This document shows positions 1 to 7,790 of a stretch of DNA of 64,000 nucleotides, one piece after another. The notes below the pieces were generated by a model, which saw only the letters and a program-made list of their open reading frames with translations, did no database searches and was not told the origin of the DNA. Position numbers and translations under genes: made by a program. This DNA comes from Methylobacterium nonmethylotrophicum. Its GTDB lineage: Bacteria; Pseudomonadota; Alphaproteobacteria; Rhizobiales; Beijerinckiaceae. Within the stretch, counting starts at the first letter, position 1; each line of letters begins with the position of its first letter. The stretch is taken from contig NZ_SRLB01000003.1 in NCBI RefSeq assembly GCF_004745635.1, positions 1-64,000 on the forward strand. The letters are read 5' to 3'.

Positions 1-417
1 GTCAGGGCGTCCCCGTCGATATCTGAGAACGTGCCGGCCGGGATCGTGTAGCTCCAGCGCGTGTCCTCAGCCACAGACTGGTTCGTCAGCGCCTGAGCCA
101 CTACCGGCGCGTCGTTCACCGGCGTGACCGTCAGGGTGAAGCTGGAGGCGGCGCTGAGCGTCCCGTCGCTGGCGGTGACCCGCAGGGCCAGGCTGCCGTT
201 GTAGTCCTGCGGTGGCGTGCCTGAGAACGTGCGCGTGGCTGCGTCGAAGTTCAGCCAGCTGGGAAGCAGGCTGCCGTTCTCCAGCGTTGCCGAGAGTGTC
301 AGGGCGTCCCCGTCGATATCTGAGAACGTGCCGGCCGGGATCGTGTAGCTCCAGCGCGTGTCCTCGGCCACAGACTTGTTCGTCAGCGCCTGCGCTACTA
401 CCGGCGCGTCGTTGACA
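1..417 (-). repeat. 297-bp direct repeat encoding 99-residue Ig/cadherin-like modules
   Basis: Positions 1-120 match 298-417 almost base for base (only a handful of differences). The period is 297 bases, exactly 99 codons, so the repeat is in frame with the adhesin-like gene and more copies probably lie to the left of the window. Near-identity at DNA level implies recent duplication or gene conversion. Confidence 0.9.
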
Positions 418-1301
418 GCATTCACGTCTACGAAGAAAGATCCGGATGAAAATCCACTATCGTTGTCTGAAAGATAGTATGTTATCGTGTCTCGACCCGA
501 ATAGTTATGATTTGGAGTGTATATAATTTCTCCTTGTGCATATGTAATTGTGCCATTCAATGCGCTCGCGTAATAAAGACTGATCGCGTCCCCTTCTGCA
601 TCAGAGGCCAATGACGTGATGCTGTTAGTTGAAATAGATATAGATGAATTTTCCTTGAGACTGATCGACGCATAAGACCCCGGAACCGGAGCAGTATTTT
701 TACGCATGTTGAAATAATCTAGAGCAGAATTTAACTGGCTATCATTTCCAAATTCATTTCTAATTCTTATTGATGATACATTAGAGAGCACAGACTTAAT
801 ATCATCACTTGTGGCATTTATATTCTCTATGTCGTTGATTGTTGATGTCTGTTGCAATTTCCAAGCGCTTCTGACATCTAAATATATACTTTGATAGCTC
901 CAGCCAGAATATTGATTAATATCAAAGACAATTGTCTTACCGTTAGCACCTGTTATGACAACATCGTCTGCCTGATCAGTGCCAGCCTCTGCCCATTGAT
1001 GAAAGCTGATTTCTCCACCGTAGAATTGAGACTTGTTTCCGAGGTACGCAGAAGGCGCACTGAAATACTCGAATTGACCGTTTGAAGAAGGATAAGAAGA
1101 TGCTGAGCTTTGGTAAATAGATCCGCTATATATGGGGTACGAGCTGTAATATGAGCCGTTCCAATAATAGTAATAGTCTACCTGAGCATTATACCAAGCA
1201 GTAGATCTAACTGATGTTGAATTACTATCATATATATACACAGACAGACCTGTCCATCCCTCGGTCGTGCTGTCGAAATTACTTGAAATATTGTATCCCA
1301 T
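1..1301 (-). CDS. Large adhesin-like protein, laminin-B domain plus cadherin/Ig-like repeats (5' part only)
   Basis: The frame is open from the ATG at 1301 to the window edge, so the C-terminus is missing (433 residues visible). A clear GGAGG lies 8 bases before this ATG; another in-frame ATG lies four codons upstream. Residues about 5-200 look like a laminin B (domain IV) module: an FDSTTEGWT-like opening, YLGNKSQFYGG, DDVVITG and a late SSIRIRNEF segment. Then comes a cadherin-like tandem domain (about 205-300) and near-identical Ig/CADG-type repeats of 99 residues with a VNDAPVVAQAL linker. Such proteins are usually secreted calcium-binding adhesins; no N-terminal signal peptide is seen, which fits type I (RTX) export, but the export signal would be beyond the window. 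The first 880 bases are AT-rich, the repeats GC-rich. Function is inferred from architecture. Confidence 0.8.
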   Translation of the reverse strand, partial: MGYNISSNFDSTTEGWTGLSVYIYDSNSTSVRSTAWYNAQVDYYYYWNGSYYSSYPIYSGSIYQSSASSYPSSNGQFEYFSAPSAYLGNKSQFYGGEISFHQWAEAGTDQADDVVITGANGKTIVFDINQYSGWSYQSIYLDVRSAWKLQQTSTINDIENINATSDDIKSVLSNVSSIRIRNEFGNDSQLNSALDYFNMRKNTAPVPGSYASISLKENSSISISTNSITSLASDAEGDAISLYYASALNGTITYAQGEIIYTPNHNYSGRDTITYYLSDNDSGFSSGSFFVDVNAVNDAPVVAQALTNKSVAEDTRWSYTIPAGTFSDIDGDALTLSATLENGSLLPSWLNFDAATRTFSGTPPQDYNGSLALRVTASDGTLSAASSFTLTVTPVNDAPVVAQALTNQSVAEDTRWSYTIPAGTFSDIDGDAL

Positions 1302-1501
1302 GGCGTCCTCCATAAGGCATAGCTTCACATGATGCAGGCCGTGTCTATTTTTTCTGATACGTATCTGCATCAATTACATAAGCAGCTATCCCTAGTGCAA
1401 TCCGAGGTTAATGCGGCAACCATGACTGTATACGCTACTTTCAAGGGAGTCGAGCTCAATTTGACCAGCACAGAAGGCGGCGGAGTGGATGAGTGGCGTA
1501 A

Positions 1502-2278
1502 TCAATACAGGGCGCCCAGACTGCCGGATACAGGCTCGCCTACTATCCGCCCGACCCCGGCCCCGGAAAGGATCCAGAGCCGGTGTCGGGTGAGTGCCCG
1601 GCGATCAGTGCCCACCAGGGCTGCTCGCAGTCTGCGGTATGGACCCCCGCGCGAGCCCACGTTCGCCCGCACGTCGCCCGAGGACGAAGCCGAGAGACCC
1701 GTGACCTGACCCGGGCCGTCGACCTTCACCGTGACCGACACCTCAGCCTTACCCTCGATCTGCGCCTTGACCTGGTCGGGCTTCACGTTCGCCTGGATCT
1801 GGTCAGGCTTCACCGTCGCCTCGATCGGGCCGGAGGCTGCGCCCGGCGCCCCGAAGCCCGAGCGCCCAGGCGGATCGCTCCACCCGGGACGCAAGCCGCA
1901 GAACTTTGTCGGCCGGCGAGGCGGCGCGACCGCCTCGACCATGGCGGGCTTGACCGGCGCCGGCAGGCGGTCGGCCGGGATCGCGGACGCAAGCGCGGCC
2001 CGCTCGCGGGTCAGGCGCTCGATCCGGGCGCGGGCATCGGCGATCGTCGCGGCGGACGGATGCGCCGGCGTGTCGGGCAGACCGCGCATGACGCTGTCAA
2101 TCACCTGCTTCTCGCGGTCGATCCGTTCCTGAAGGGCGGCGCGGCGCCCTTCGGGGGTGAGCTGCTGCCGGCGGGCCTCCGCCAGCTCGCGGGCGACGCG
2201 GGCGGTGGGCGACTCCTTGCCGGCCAGCAGGTTCGGCACTTCGGGCTCATCTGGCCGAAGTTTGAGCCCCGCTTGCAC
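1502..2278 (-). pseudogene. Phage tail tape-measure protein fragment, frameshifted
   Basis: The reverse-strand frame reads a charged helical segment (ARELAEARRQQL, ARARIERLTRERAALASAI) followed by KPDQ repeats and GKAEVSVTVKVDGPGQVTG, a style I associate with the C-terminal end of phage tape-measure proteins. After ...DVRANVG (about 1656) the natural-looking ending (ending SSPGGH, stop at 1605-1607) is one frame away, so a single-base deletion in a G run is likely. Only a GTG start is available at 2278 and the protein is far too short for a tape measure (normally 600-1500 residues). No other tail genes are near. This is a prophage remnant; the family call rests on sequence style alone. Confidence 0.5.
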
Positions 2279-2613
2279 TCTATGCCGCGCCTCACGCCTG
2301 GGCGGCTGCGGGCGCTCGCCCGGACGGCTGATGGACGGCCGGGCTTTAAGCCTAAGTCTCTGATCCGAAAGGGGTCCGGCGGCTATGGACGGCTGGACGG
2401 CTGTCTCCCCGGTTTTCTACCTCTGACTCTCTCTATCCCTACCCCTCTATATCTATGCCCAAACTGAACTAGCCGCCGGCGCATGGCTGGCGCATCCGCA
2501 CCATCAGGACCACGAAGATTTCCACCATTCATCATTGGGGCCCCTGGAGGCCTGACATCGATCCCGCCGAGCTACGTGCCCGACTTCGATCCCTCAGAGG
2601 ACTTGCACGGGTC
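2279..2613. other. Intergenic or remnant stretch, mostly without a supportable gene
   Basis: GC content falls near 2400-2465 (runs of ctctctatccc). Apart from the start of the candidate plus-strand frame described at 2483, I see no credible gene, RNA or repeat here. Confidence 0.4.
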
Positions 2614-2763
2614 CTACTCGGCAGCCGTGGCGAACAGCTCGCCGGCCACCTCCACCATGCCGAAACAGATCCATCGGCACTCGGTCCAGCCATGGTCGCG
2701 CTCGATCAGCTCGCACCGCTTGATCGACGGCGGTTGCTCGGCAGCTACGCCCCGCTGCTGGAC
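2483..2763 (+). pseudogene. Candidate broken small gene (plus strand), unknown function
   Basis: From the ATG at 2483 a coherent helical protein is obtained only if one base is restored right after the first five bases (ATG GC_ TGG CGC ATC). The frame then runs without a stop to TAA at 2763, ending LDQLAPLDRRRLLGSYAPLLD. As it stands, the ATG frame gives an unrelated peptide. Third-position GC is only moderate, and a competing reverse-strand frame with better codon bias covers 2614-2776, so at most one of the two is real. Function unknown. It ends 13 bases before the IS element. Confidence 0.3.
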
Positions 2764-2776
2764 TAACGAAAAGACT
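2614..2776 (-). pseudogene. 3' fragment of a small unknown gene cut by the IS element
   Basis: The reverse-strand frame enters from the IS boundary and reads VQQRGVAAEQPPSIKRCELI, then ERDHGWTECRWICFGMVEV, AGELFATAAE and a TAG stop at 2614-2616. It has strong G/C third positions and rare residues (W, C) typical of real coding sequence, but no start codon: the 5' end would have been removed by IS insertion at about 2777. The matching 5' half was not recognised beyond 3628. Function unknown. Confidence 0.35.
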
Positions 2777-3628
2777 AGGGTTGAGACTCAATCAGCACCA
2801 GAACGCGATGACGGTGGCCAGTGCGAGAGCCGAGGCGAAGTTGCGAGCGAGCTTGTCGTAGCGGGTGGCGATGCGGCGGAAGTCCTTGAGGCGGCAGAAC
2901 ACCGCCTCGACCCGCCAGCGATCGCGATAGCGCCGCTTGTCGAGGCGGATCTTGCGCTTGCGGGCGCGAGTGCCGGGAATGATCACGCTGATGCCCTGCT
3001 CGCGCAGGTCCTGGCGCAGCCAGTCGGCATCGTAGCCCTTGTCGGCGATCAGCCGGCGCACCGGGCCGGGCGCCTTTTCCAGCACGGCGGGGGCGGTCTT
3101 GACGTCGCTGGCGTTGCCGGGGGTGAGGTGGATGACGCCTGGGCGGCCGATCACGTCGGTGAGGACGTGGATCTTGGTGGTCGGGCCCGCCCGCGAGGGG
3201 CCGATCGCCTGTTCGCGGGCCCCCCTTTCCGCCGTGGGCGGCGCGCTGGACTTTGACGTAGGTCGCGTCAAGGGCGGCGGCCTCGCCCGACCATCCGACC
3301 TTGGCCAGGGCTTCCAGCATGCCGGTCCAGAAGCGGCGGCGCGACCACCTGTTGAAGCGATTGTAGACGGTGGTGGGCGGACCGTACTCATTCGGACAGT
3401 CCTTCCAGCGGCAGCCGGATTTGATGACATGCAGGATGCCCGACAGGATGGTGCGGTCGTCCTTGCGATGAGCGCCGGGCTGATTGGTGGGCATGAACGG
3501 CGCGATCGCCTGCCATTGCTCGTCCGACAGCCAGAACAGCTCTGCCATAGGCCCCTCCATCAGGGAGACGCGTCGAATCACATTCCGCCCATCATTGCAA
3601 TATCTTGAACAGGTTTAGACCCTAACCC
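2777..3628 (-). mobile_element. IS5-family insertion sequence (IS427-like), about 850 bp
   Basis: The element carries one DDE transposase in two frames. The ends have imperfect inverted repeats: AGGGTTGAGACT at the left (from 2777) and, reading inwards from the right (from 3628), AGGGTTAGGGTCT. Length and two-frame layout fit the IS427 group of IS5. A short target duplication is expected but cannot be assigned with certainty. The exact ends are uncertain by a few bases. Confidence 0.75.
2792..3548 (-). CDS. IS5-family transposase, read in two frames (+1 shift at a G6 run)
   Basis: The start ATG at 3548 has GGAGG just upstream. The first frame gives MAELFWLSDEQWQAIAPFMP, the DUF4096-type N-terminus of IS427 transposases, and continues to the first catalytic Asp (AALDATYVKV). 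The second frame gives TTKIHVLTD, IADKGYDAD (second Asp) and a C-terminal ...RWRVEAVFCRLKDFRRIATRY (Glu in RVE), ending at 2792. The frames meet at GGAAAGGGGGGCCC (six G at 3220-3225); joining them needs a +1 shift and gives about 251 residues, the usual length. Programmed frameshifting is common in this IS group, so it may be functional; a simple homopolymer mutation or sequencing error is the alternative. Confidence 0.8.
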
Positions 3629-3918
3629 TCGACAGGGATTGGACCTAACGAGTTTAGTCGATGCACAATGAGAGATATCGACCAATCCTAGTCGCTCTCT
3701 CAGATCAGTCAACCATAAACAGAAGCGAAAAGGGTGACGGGGGCGTTTTTTTATCAGAAGTCGGCCGGTGCTCGTCTACCAATGAATAATAGCTACCGAG
3801 CAAAAGCCGATTTCTACAGACTGCCCCCTCTGTTCTCACACGATCAAGGGCGATCCTTTCATATCGGCCCCGTTGGCAGACACCGACAAAAGCTAATTCG
3901 GCGAAGGTCCACACATAC
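3629..3918. other. AT-richer stretch between IS and small genes, nothing recognised
   Basis: There is low GC and a T7 run near 3748-3754, but no convincing stem before it. No frame in either strand shows coding character. It may hold the 3' untranslated end of the gene at 3919-4164. Confidence 0.35.
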
Positions 3919-4164
3919 TTACCCAACGAGCTCCAGCAAGATCGCCGTTCGCACCGCCATGCGTTGCTGCTCCTGGGTGAAGCCGCGATCTGAGACGAAA
4001 ACCCGAGCCCACGGGTTTGCATTCACGGCCGCAGCCACGTCGAGGCGCTTACCGCCGAATTCCAGCACGGCTAGCTTAGACGAATCGGCGAGGTAGGCTG
4101 ATACCGCTCTGTCAATCCGCTCCCATGTGAGGAGCTTCGCCTTGTACGCCTCGCCGACGGTCAT
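3919..4164 (-). CDS. Small unknown protein, paralogue-like C-terminus AVRTAILLELVG
   Basis: Eighty-one residues starting MTVGEAYKAKLLTWERIDRA. The ATG at 4162-4164 overlaps the TGA of the upstream gene in an ATGA quartet, so translation is probably coupled. The protein is soluble and mostly helical, with no motif I recognise. Its last 13 residues (MAVRTAILLELVG) match the end of the protein at 7349-7609 (AAVRTAILLAPVG), and both have a conserved-looking segment before it (NANPWARVF / AADPHAQGI), so they appear to be one family used twice on the island. Function unknown. Confidence 0.6.
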   Translation of the reverse strand: MTVGEAYKAKLLTWERIDRAVSAYLADSSKLAVLEFGGKRLDVAAAVNANPWARVFVSDRGFTQEQQRMAVRTAILLELVG

Positions 4165-4520
4165 CGCTGGAATTCCCAAATCGGCACCATGCCCGGCATC
4201 TTCACCGGCTCGTGCCGGTAGGCCGTCCACTTCCCGAGCTTGATCCACTCGGCCGTGACCTCGTGCACGTCGACCGATAGCGGGATGAGGATCCCGCAGA
4301 AATCGCCGCGGATGGTGCCGGTCTTCGGCCCCACCCCGAACAGCCGCAGCGTGTCCCACCCCATCTCGTGAGCCTGGGCGCCCCAGCGGTCGACGAACGC
4401 GGTGCAGCGCTCAAGCGTCACGCGCCATTCCTCGGGGCGCAGGCCAGGACAGGGCGACACGCCGGGGGAGAGGCCGGCGAGGCCGCGGGACCAGGTGAGG
4501 ACGGCGGGTGGGATGCTCAT
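4161..4520 (-). CDS. Hypothetical protein (119 aa), island gene
   Basis: Starts MSIPPAVLTWSRGLAGLSPG and contains WRVTLERCTAFVDRWGAQAH and HEVTAEWIKLGKWTAYRHEP. Third positions are strongly G/C and the frame is uninterrupted. An AGGAG lies about 16 bases upstream, rather far. No membrane segment, signal or known domain is seen. It sits first in a two-gene unit with the 81-residue protein, sharing a 4-base overlap. I recognise the style as a phage/plasmid-borne accessory protein of methylobacteria but cannot assign a function. Confidence 0.65.
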   Translation of the reverse strand: MSIPPAVLTWSRGLAGLSPGVSPCPGLRPEEWRVTLERCTAFVDRWGAQAHEMGWDTLRLFGVGPKTGTIRGDFCGILIPLSVDVHEVTAEWIKLGKWTAYRHEPVKMPGMVPIWEFQR

Positions 4521-4742
4521 AGGGCGATCTATCCCGCTCCTGTGCGGCTGCCCAGCGCCTCCCCGGTACGGGATCCTATCTTGGTGCGGTCCGCAGCACG
4601 AGCCAGACCGCTGACCAGATCGTGCGCGTCGACCACTCTGACTGATACATTTTCAAACTTGCGCGTTCTAAGATCCCCACGCAATCAAGCTGGTAGCGCA
4701 GTGACGGACCCGTTCAAGCGTGACGTTCATTCGAGGTCAGTA

Positions 4743-5726
4743 ATGCCTATCAGCCGACGAACAATTGTGTGCTCCGCATTCGGATGCTTGGCGGCGAAAT
4801 CGACAGCTCTATCCCAGCAATCGAAGCTCTGGCGCATCGGGCACATCCTCCCCGGAAGCGGTGGCTCCCACCAGAAGCTCTCGGATGCAATGCGACAGTC
4901 ACTCGACGAGATCGGCTTGCGGGAGCCCGATGTTTTTCTCATCACGCCCAACGTGGAACCGCGCCCGGACGCGATAGCAGATGCGATCAAACCCATGTTA
5001 CCACAAATTGATCTTCTAATAACCTGGGGAACGGTCGCGACTGCAACGGCCAAGAAGGTTGCACCGCCATCTCTTCCAATCGTCTTCCTCTCGGTCGGAG
5101 ATCCAGTGGTGATCGGACTGGCGGACAGCCTGTCTCGTCCCGGTGGGAACATGACAGGCGTCACGTTCGAAGCGGCCATGGAGACGTATGGGAAAAGACT
5201 GCAATTCCTGAAGGAGTTGAAGCCAGGCCTGTCACGCGTCGCCGTCCTCGGTGCCAGGAACGATCCCAACATCGTGCCGGCAATCTCCGCCTTGGATCGC
5301 TTGGCAAGCGAATACACGGTTACTTTGGACAAGTACCAGTTCGAGAAATCGGCCGATCTCCCCAATGCATTCGACCGGATGCGAGAGGCGAAAGACGACG
5401 CGCTCGTCGTCATATCCGGCTCTCTGACCTTCTCCCTCGGAAGGGAGATCGCTGAGTTCGCCAATCGTTATCGGTTTCCGTCGAGCGGCGGCTTCAAGGA
5501 GACCGTCGCGGCCGGAGGGTTGGTGAGCGTCGGGCCTGACCTGCCCGCCATGTCCCGGCAAGGCGCCGATTACGTCAGAAGGATCATGAGAGGCGCACTC
5601 CCCGGCGATCTCCCGATCCAGCAGCCGATCAAGTACGAGGTTGCCATCAATCTCAAGACGGCCGAGATGCTCGGAATGACTGTTCCGCCATCCATGCTCG
5701 TACGAGCCGACATTGTCATCGAGTAG
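4743..5726 (+). CDS. ABC-type substrate-binding protein (PF04392 family)
   Basis: 327 residues. The N-terminus MPISRRTIVCSAFGCLAAKS with an SQQ end resembles the RR-containing export signals of this family in Rhizobiales. The mature part shows WRIGHILPGSG, DLLITWGTVATATAKK, PIVFLSVGDPVVIGLADSLS, RPGGNMTGVTFE and the C-terminal NLKTAEMLGMTVPPSML, all typical of the ABC_sub_bind family of periplasmic proteins. No permease or ATPase lies beside it, as is common for the many orphan copies in these bacteria, so the ligand is unknown. Base composition is less GC-rich than the chromosome. The start at 4743 was chosen because the open frame upstream has no signal-like sequence. Confidence 0.85.
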   Translation: MPISRRTIVCSAFGCLAAKSTALSQQSKLWRIGHILPGSGGSHQKLSDAMRQSLDEIGLREPDVFLITPNVEPRPDAIADAIKPMLPQIDLLITWGTVATATAKKVAPPSLPIVFLSVGDPVVIGLADSLSRPGGNMTGVTFEAAMETYGKRLQFLKELKPGLSRVAVLGARNDPNIVPAISALDRLASEYTVTLDKYQFEKSADLPNAFDRMREAKDDALVVISGSLTFSLGREIAEFANRYRFPSSGGFKETVAAGGLVSVGPDLPAMSRQGADYVRRIMRGALPGDLPIQQPIKYEVAINLKTAEMLGMTVPPSMLVRADIVIE

Positions 5727-6150
5727 GATCGTGCGCGGGCCCGAGTCGCTCTTTAGGTGTAGAATGATCCTGCGGCGGGCAGAGACTCGCTTGTCTTGGT
5801 GGGCCGTTCGGCCTTGATGCGTACGCGCAGCATCCCGGTCATTGCTTCCGCATAGCTCGCGTAGATCTCTCGCGGGACGAGCGGTAGACGGGTCGGGCTG
5901 GTGGCGGGAAGGCGAGCGGTAGAGCGCTGGTGCAGACTGGACATGCCCAGTCAACGAGCCACAGGAGCCATTTGTTGCAGCGCGATCGTCGCAGTGTGCG
6001 CTGCAACACAAGAGCCTAGCTGTTGAAGCCAGAAAGCCGGTTGGGAGCAGCCAGGGCGACGTTTACGCGCATCGCAGGCCAGCACCACTTGGAACCGTTC
6101 TAGCGCAGCCTCATTGGCCCGGCGTATCTTCCGTCTCATAACCACTTCAG

Positions 6151-6180
6151 CCCCGCCGGCAGCCGCCCAGCGGGGTTTTT
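6151..6180 (+). terminator. Rho-independent terminator candidate
   Basis: Stem CCCCGC (6151-6156) / GCGGGG (6170-6175) followed by TTTTT. It is 425 bases downstream of the substrate-binding gene on the same strand, so it may end that transcript or be a phage leftover. Confidence 0.45.
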
Positions 6181-6279
6181 CGTGTTCATTCATCACAGGT
6201 CATAGACGCTCTGACCTTGGCCGGGCTCCTATCTGCCCCGCGCCGTGGGGCGCACGCGGACCATCAATGACCTCCTTCA

Positions 6280-6318
6280 GCCCGCCCGGCACCTCCCCGC
6301 TGCGGCGGGCTTCTTCTT
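6280..6318 (+). terminator. Rho-independent terminator candidate
   Basis: Perfect 7-bp stem GCCCGCC (6280-6286) / GGCGGGC (6304-6310) followed by TTCTTCTT. Orientation suits plus-strand transcripts. It lies directly beyond the reverse-strand small-gene cluster ending at 6323. Confidence 0.4.
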
Positions 6319-6322
6319 GCCC

Positions 6323-6397
6323 TCAGCGCCGGTCCGGCCACGGTATGTCCCGGCCGACGACACGGTAGCTCTCCGGCAGCGGCCCGGCCGACTGCAT
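6323..6397 (-). CDS. Possible 24-residue protein
   Basis: The frame reads MQSAGPLPESYRVVGRDIPW and ends PDRR. It begins 12 bases after the stop of the 89-residue gene on the same strand and reads as a compact, proline- and charge-containing peptide, not a low-complexity shadow. No clear ribosome-binding site. It could be a real small protein translated with its neighbour, or chance. Confidence 0.3.
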   Translation of the reverse strand: MQSAGPLPESYRVVGRDIPWPDRR

Positions 6398-6409
6398 GCG
6401 CCATCCGAG

Positions 6410-6679
6410 CTAAGCGTTCAGGCGGGCGTAGTGCGCCTGGATGTCCATCATCACGGACACGTCGCGGGAGCCGCAGGCCGAGCAGCGCAGGCGCAGAGCC
6501 ATGTCCGGGAACGGCAGCCAATCTGGGAAGCGATCGGTGCTGAAGACGACGTGGTGGTGGCAGCCGTGGCAGGTTGCGGCGGCCGTGGTCTCGCCCCGCG
6601 CGCGGCAGTCACCGACCGTAGGCGGCGCGATCTCTCGGCCCTTCTCGTCGTACGCCCGGCGCGGGTTGCGGCGTCTCAT
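6410..6679 (-). CDS. Small Cys-rich (zinc-ribbon-like) protein, unknown
   Basis: 89 residues from ATG 6679, starting MRRRNPRRAYDEKGREIAPP. It has CHGCHHH at residues 37-43 and CSACGSRDV at 66-74, two CxxC knuckles about 26 residues apart, which suggests a zinc ribbon. Similar short proteins with the RRRNPRRAYD opening are familiar from Rhizobiales islands and prophages. It lies in a reverse-strand run of small genes; the stop of the preceding frame (6690) is about 10 bases upstream. Function unknown; DNA or RNA binding is only a guess from the ribbon. Confidence 0.6.
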   Translation of the reverse strand: MRRRNPRRAYDEKGREIAPPTVGDCRARGETTAAATCHGCHHHVVFSTDRFPDWLPFPDMALRLRCSACGSRDVSVMMDIQAHYARLNA

Positions 6680-6689
6680 GCCCGGACAG

Positions 6690-6917
6690 CTAGGTCGGGG
6701 CAGTCGCACGGCGATTGCCGCTCTCGAGACTGAGCGCTGATTTCGAAAGCGAGCCGAGCCCGGGATCGGGGGATCGCGAGCCCGGCCCGCCGCCCGCCGG
6801 GGAGTGCGGGCCACCAGCAAGCGCACGCAGTCTAGCGCAGATCAGCCGAGCCGCCGCAAGGCCCTGGTAGAGGCCGATAGATTGCCCCTCGACTGCGACC
6901 ATCGCCGAACCCCGCAC
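6690..6917 (-). CDS. Hypothetical protein (75 aa)
   Basis: Starts with GTG at 6917 (a later ATG gives MVAVEGQSIGLYQGLAAARL). The N-terminal half is a plausible amphipathic helix; the C-terminal half is Gly/Pro/Ser-rich and could be non-coding read-through. It sits between the frameshifted gene (6983-7239) and the Cys-rich gene, same strand, about 10 bases from the latter. No domain recognised. Confidence 0.35.
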   Translation of the reverse strand: MRGSAMVAVEGQSIGLYQGLAAARLICARLRALAGGPHSPAGGGPGSRSPDPGLGSLSKSALSLESGNRRATAPT

Positions 6918-6982
6918 GAGAACTTCCGAGGACTTCCGGGAGGGGCCAATTTCGGTTCCATAAACACGCTATGGCGACCTGT

Positions 6983-7239
6983 TCAGGGAAGCTCGTCAGC
7001 GGGACCTTCGCCGGCAGCCCGCTCGGAGTCGACGATCGCCTGAGCAATCCTGACCACAAGGTCTTGCTGGGCGTCATCACGCGCCCGATTGGAGGCGAGC
7101 CGGATCAGGCCGGCGTGCCAGGAGTCGGCCGGATTCAGGTCCTCCCACGCCGGGAAGCTCTCGACGCGACGGCGGGCGTGCTCGTGCAGTTCGCGGGCGA
7201 CGAGGTCGAGGGGTTGGGGTCAGCGGGAGGGTGGGTCAC
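6983..7239 (-). pseudogene. Small helical protein gene with a one-base deletion
   Basis: The GTG start at 7237-7239 overlaps the TGA of the upstream membrane-protein gene (GTGA). The first ten codons (start GTG, MTHPPADPNP) run into the wrong frame; adding one C in the CCCC run near 7205 joins them to LDLVARELHEHARRRVESFP, then AWEDLNPADSWHAGLIRLAS and a tail ending VDSERAAGEGPADELP with stop at 6983. The continuous second part has excellent codon bias and no start of its own. The total length of 257 bases is not a multiple of three. Either a decayed gene or a homopolymer error in the assembly. Function unknown. Confidence 0.5.
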
Positions 7240-7352
7240 CGACGCCTCCGATTATCGAGGCGCCGGGCTGCGCGCCACAACGCCACGATGGCTCCCACCG
7301 CGCATGCTAGCGCGAGCAATGCCGCCAGGAGGAGGAAGACCACCCGGCTCAT
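7236..7352 (-). CDS. 38-residue single-pass membrane protein
   Basis: It starts MSRVVFLLLAALLALACAVG and continues AIVALWRAARRLDNRRRR: one hydrophobic helix (residues 4-26) followed by an arginine-rich tail, so probably inner membrane with the tail in the cytoplasm. The ATG (7350-7352) overlaps the TGA of the upstream gene and its own TGA overlaps the next gene's GTG, so three genes are tightly coupled. Reminiscent of spanin- or holin-associated small proteins, but nothing proves this. Confidence 0.5.
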   Translation of the reverse strand: MSRVVFLLLAALLALACAVGAIVALWRAARRLDNRRRR

Positions 7353-7609
7353 CCGACCGGCGCCAGCAAGATCGCGGTCCGGACAGCCGCGTGTATGTCC
7401 GCTTCGGACGAGTGCTCCGCCGCCAAGATCCCCTGAGCGTGAGGGTCGGCTGCCATGATCGCGCAGACGTTGTTCGCGACGCCTTCCGCGAGCGGGCGAG
7501 GACTGGGCTTTGGATCGTTCAGGAAGTCCGTGACAGCTGCTTCGAGTTGCTCGTCGGTGATGCGCTTGAGGATGTAGAGGTCTTGGACGGTGTCGGTGTC
7601 GAGCATCAT
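7349..7609 (-). CDS. Small unknown protein sharing the AVRTAILL..VG ending
   Basis: 86 residues from ATG 7609 (a second ATG follows at once; a TTG four codons upstream is possible). Sequence begins MMLDTDTVQDLYILKRITDE and ends HAAVRTAILLAPVG, matching the end of the protein at 3919-4164. First gene of a three-gene overlapping unit with the 38-residue membrane protein. No membrane segment or catalytic motif. Likely an accessory family of this island type; function unknown. Confidence 0.55.
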   Translation of the reverse strand: MMLDTDTVQDLYILKRITDEQLEAAVTDFLNDPKPSPRPLAEGVANNVCAIMAADPHAQGILAAEHSSEADIHAAVRTAILLAPVG

Positions 7610-7790
7610 GTGTGTGATCAACAGGGGCTGGAAGGAACAGGCCAGACACCTACCGGCACGGTGGTGCGGATCTCGCGATCGACATGCTGGCGGGGGCTCC
7701 GGGACACCTGACGCACATCTCGATCACGCCGGGTAGTCGCGATGGCCGGGCTTGTGAACTTCTCAGGTCCGGCCGTGCACTATGGTGAGA

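Larger units (their letters stand above)
5727..6322. other. Gene-poor stretch with two terminator-like hairpins
   Basis: A 63-residue reverse frame (5753-5944) exists but has no ribosome-binding site and no recognisable feature, so it is not called. Two G/C stems followed by pyrimidine runs occur at 6151-6180 and 6280-6318. Nothing else is supported. Confidence 0.4.

Noticed and set aside
5753..5944. 63-codon reverse-strand gene
   Set aside because: No ribosome-binding site, no domain and no supporting neighbour.
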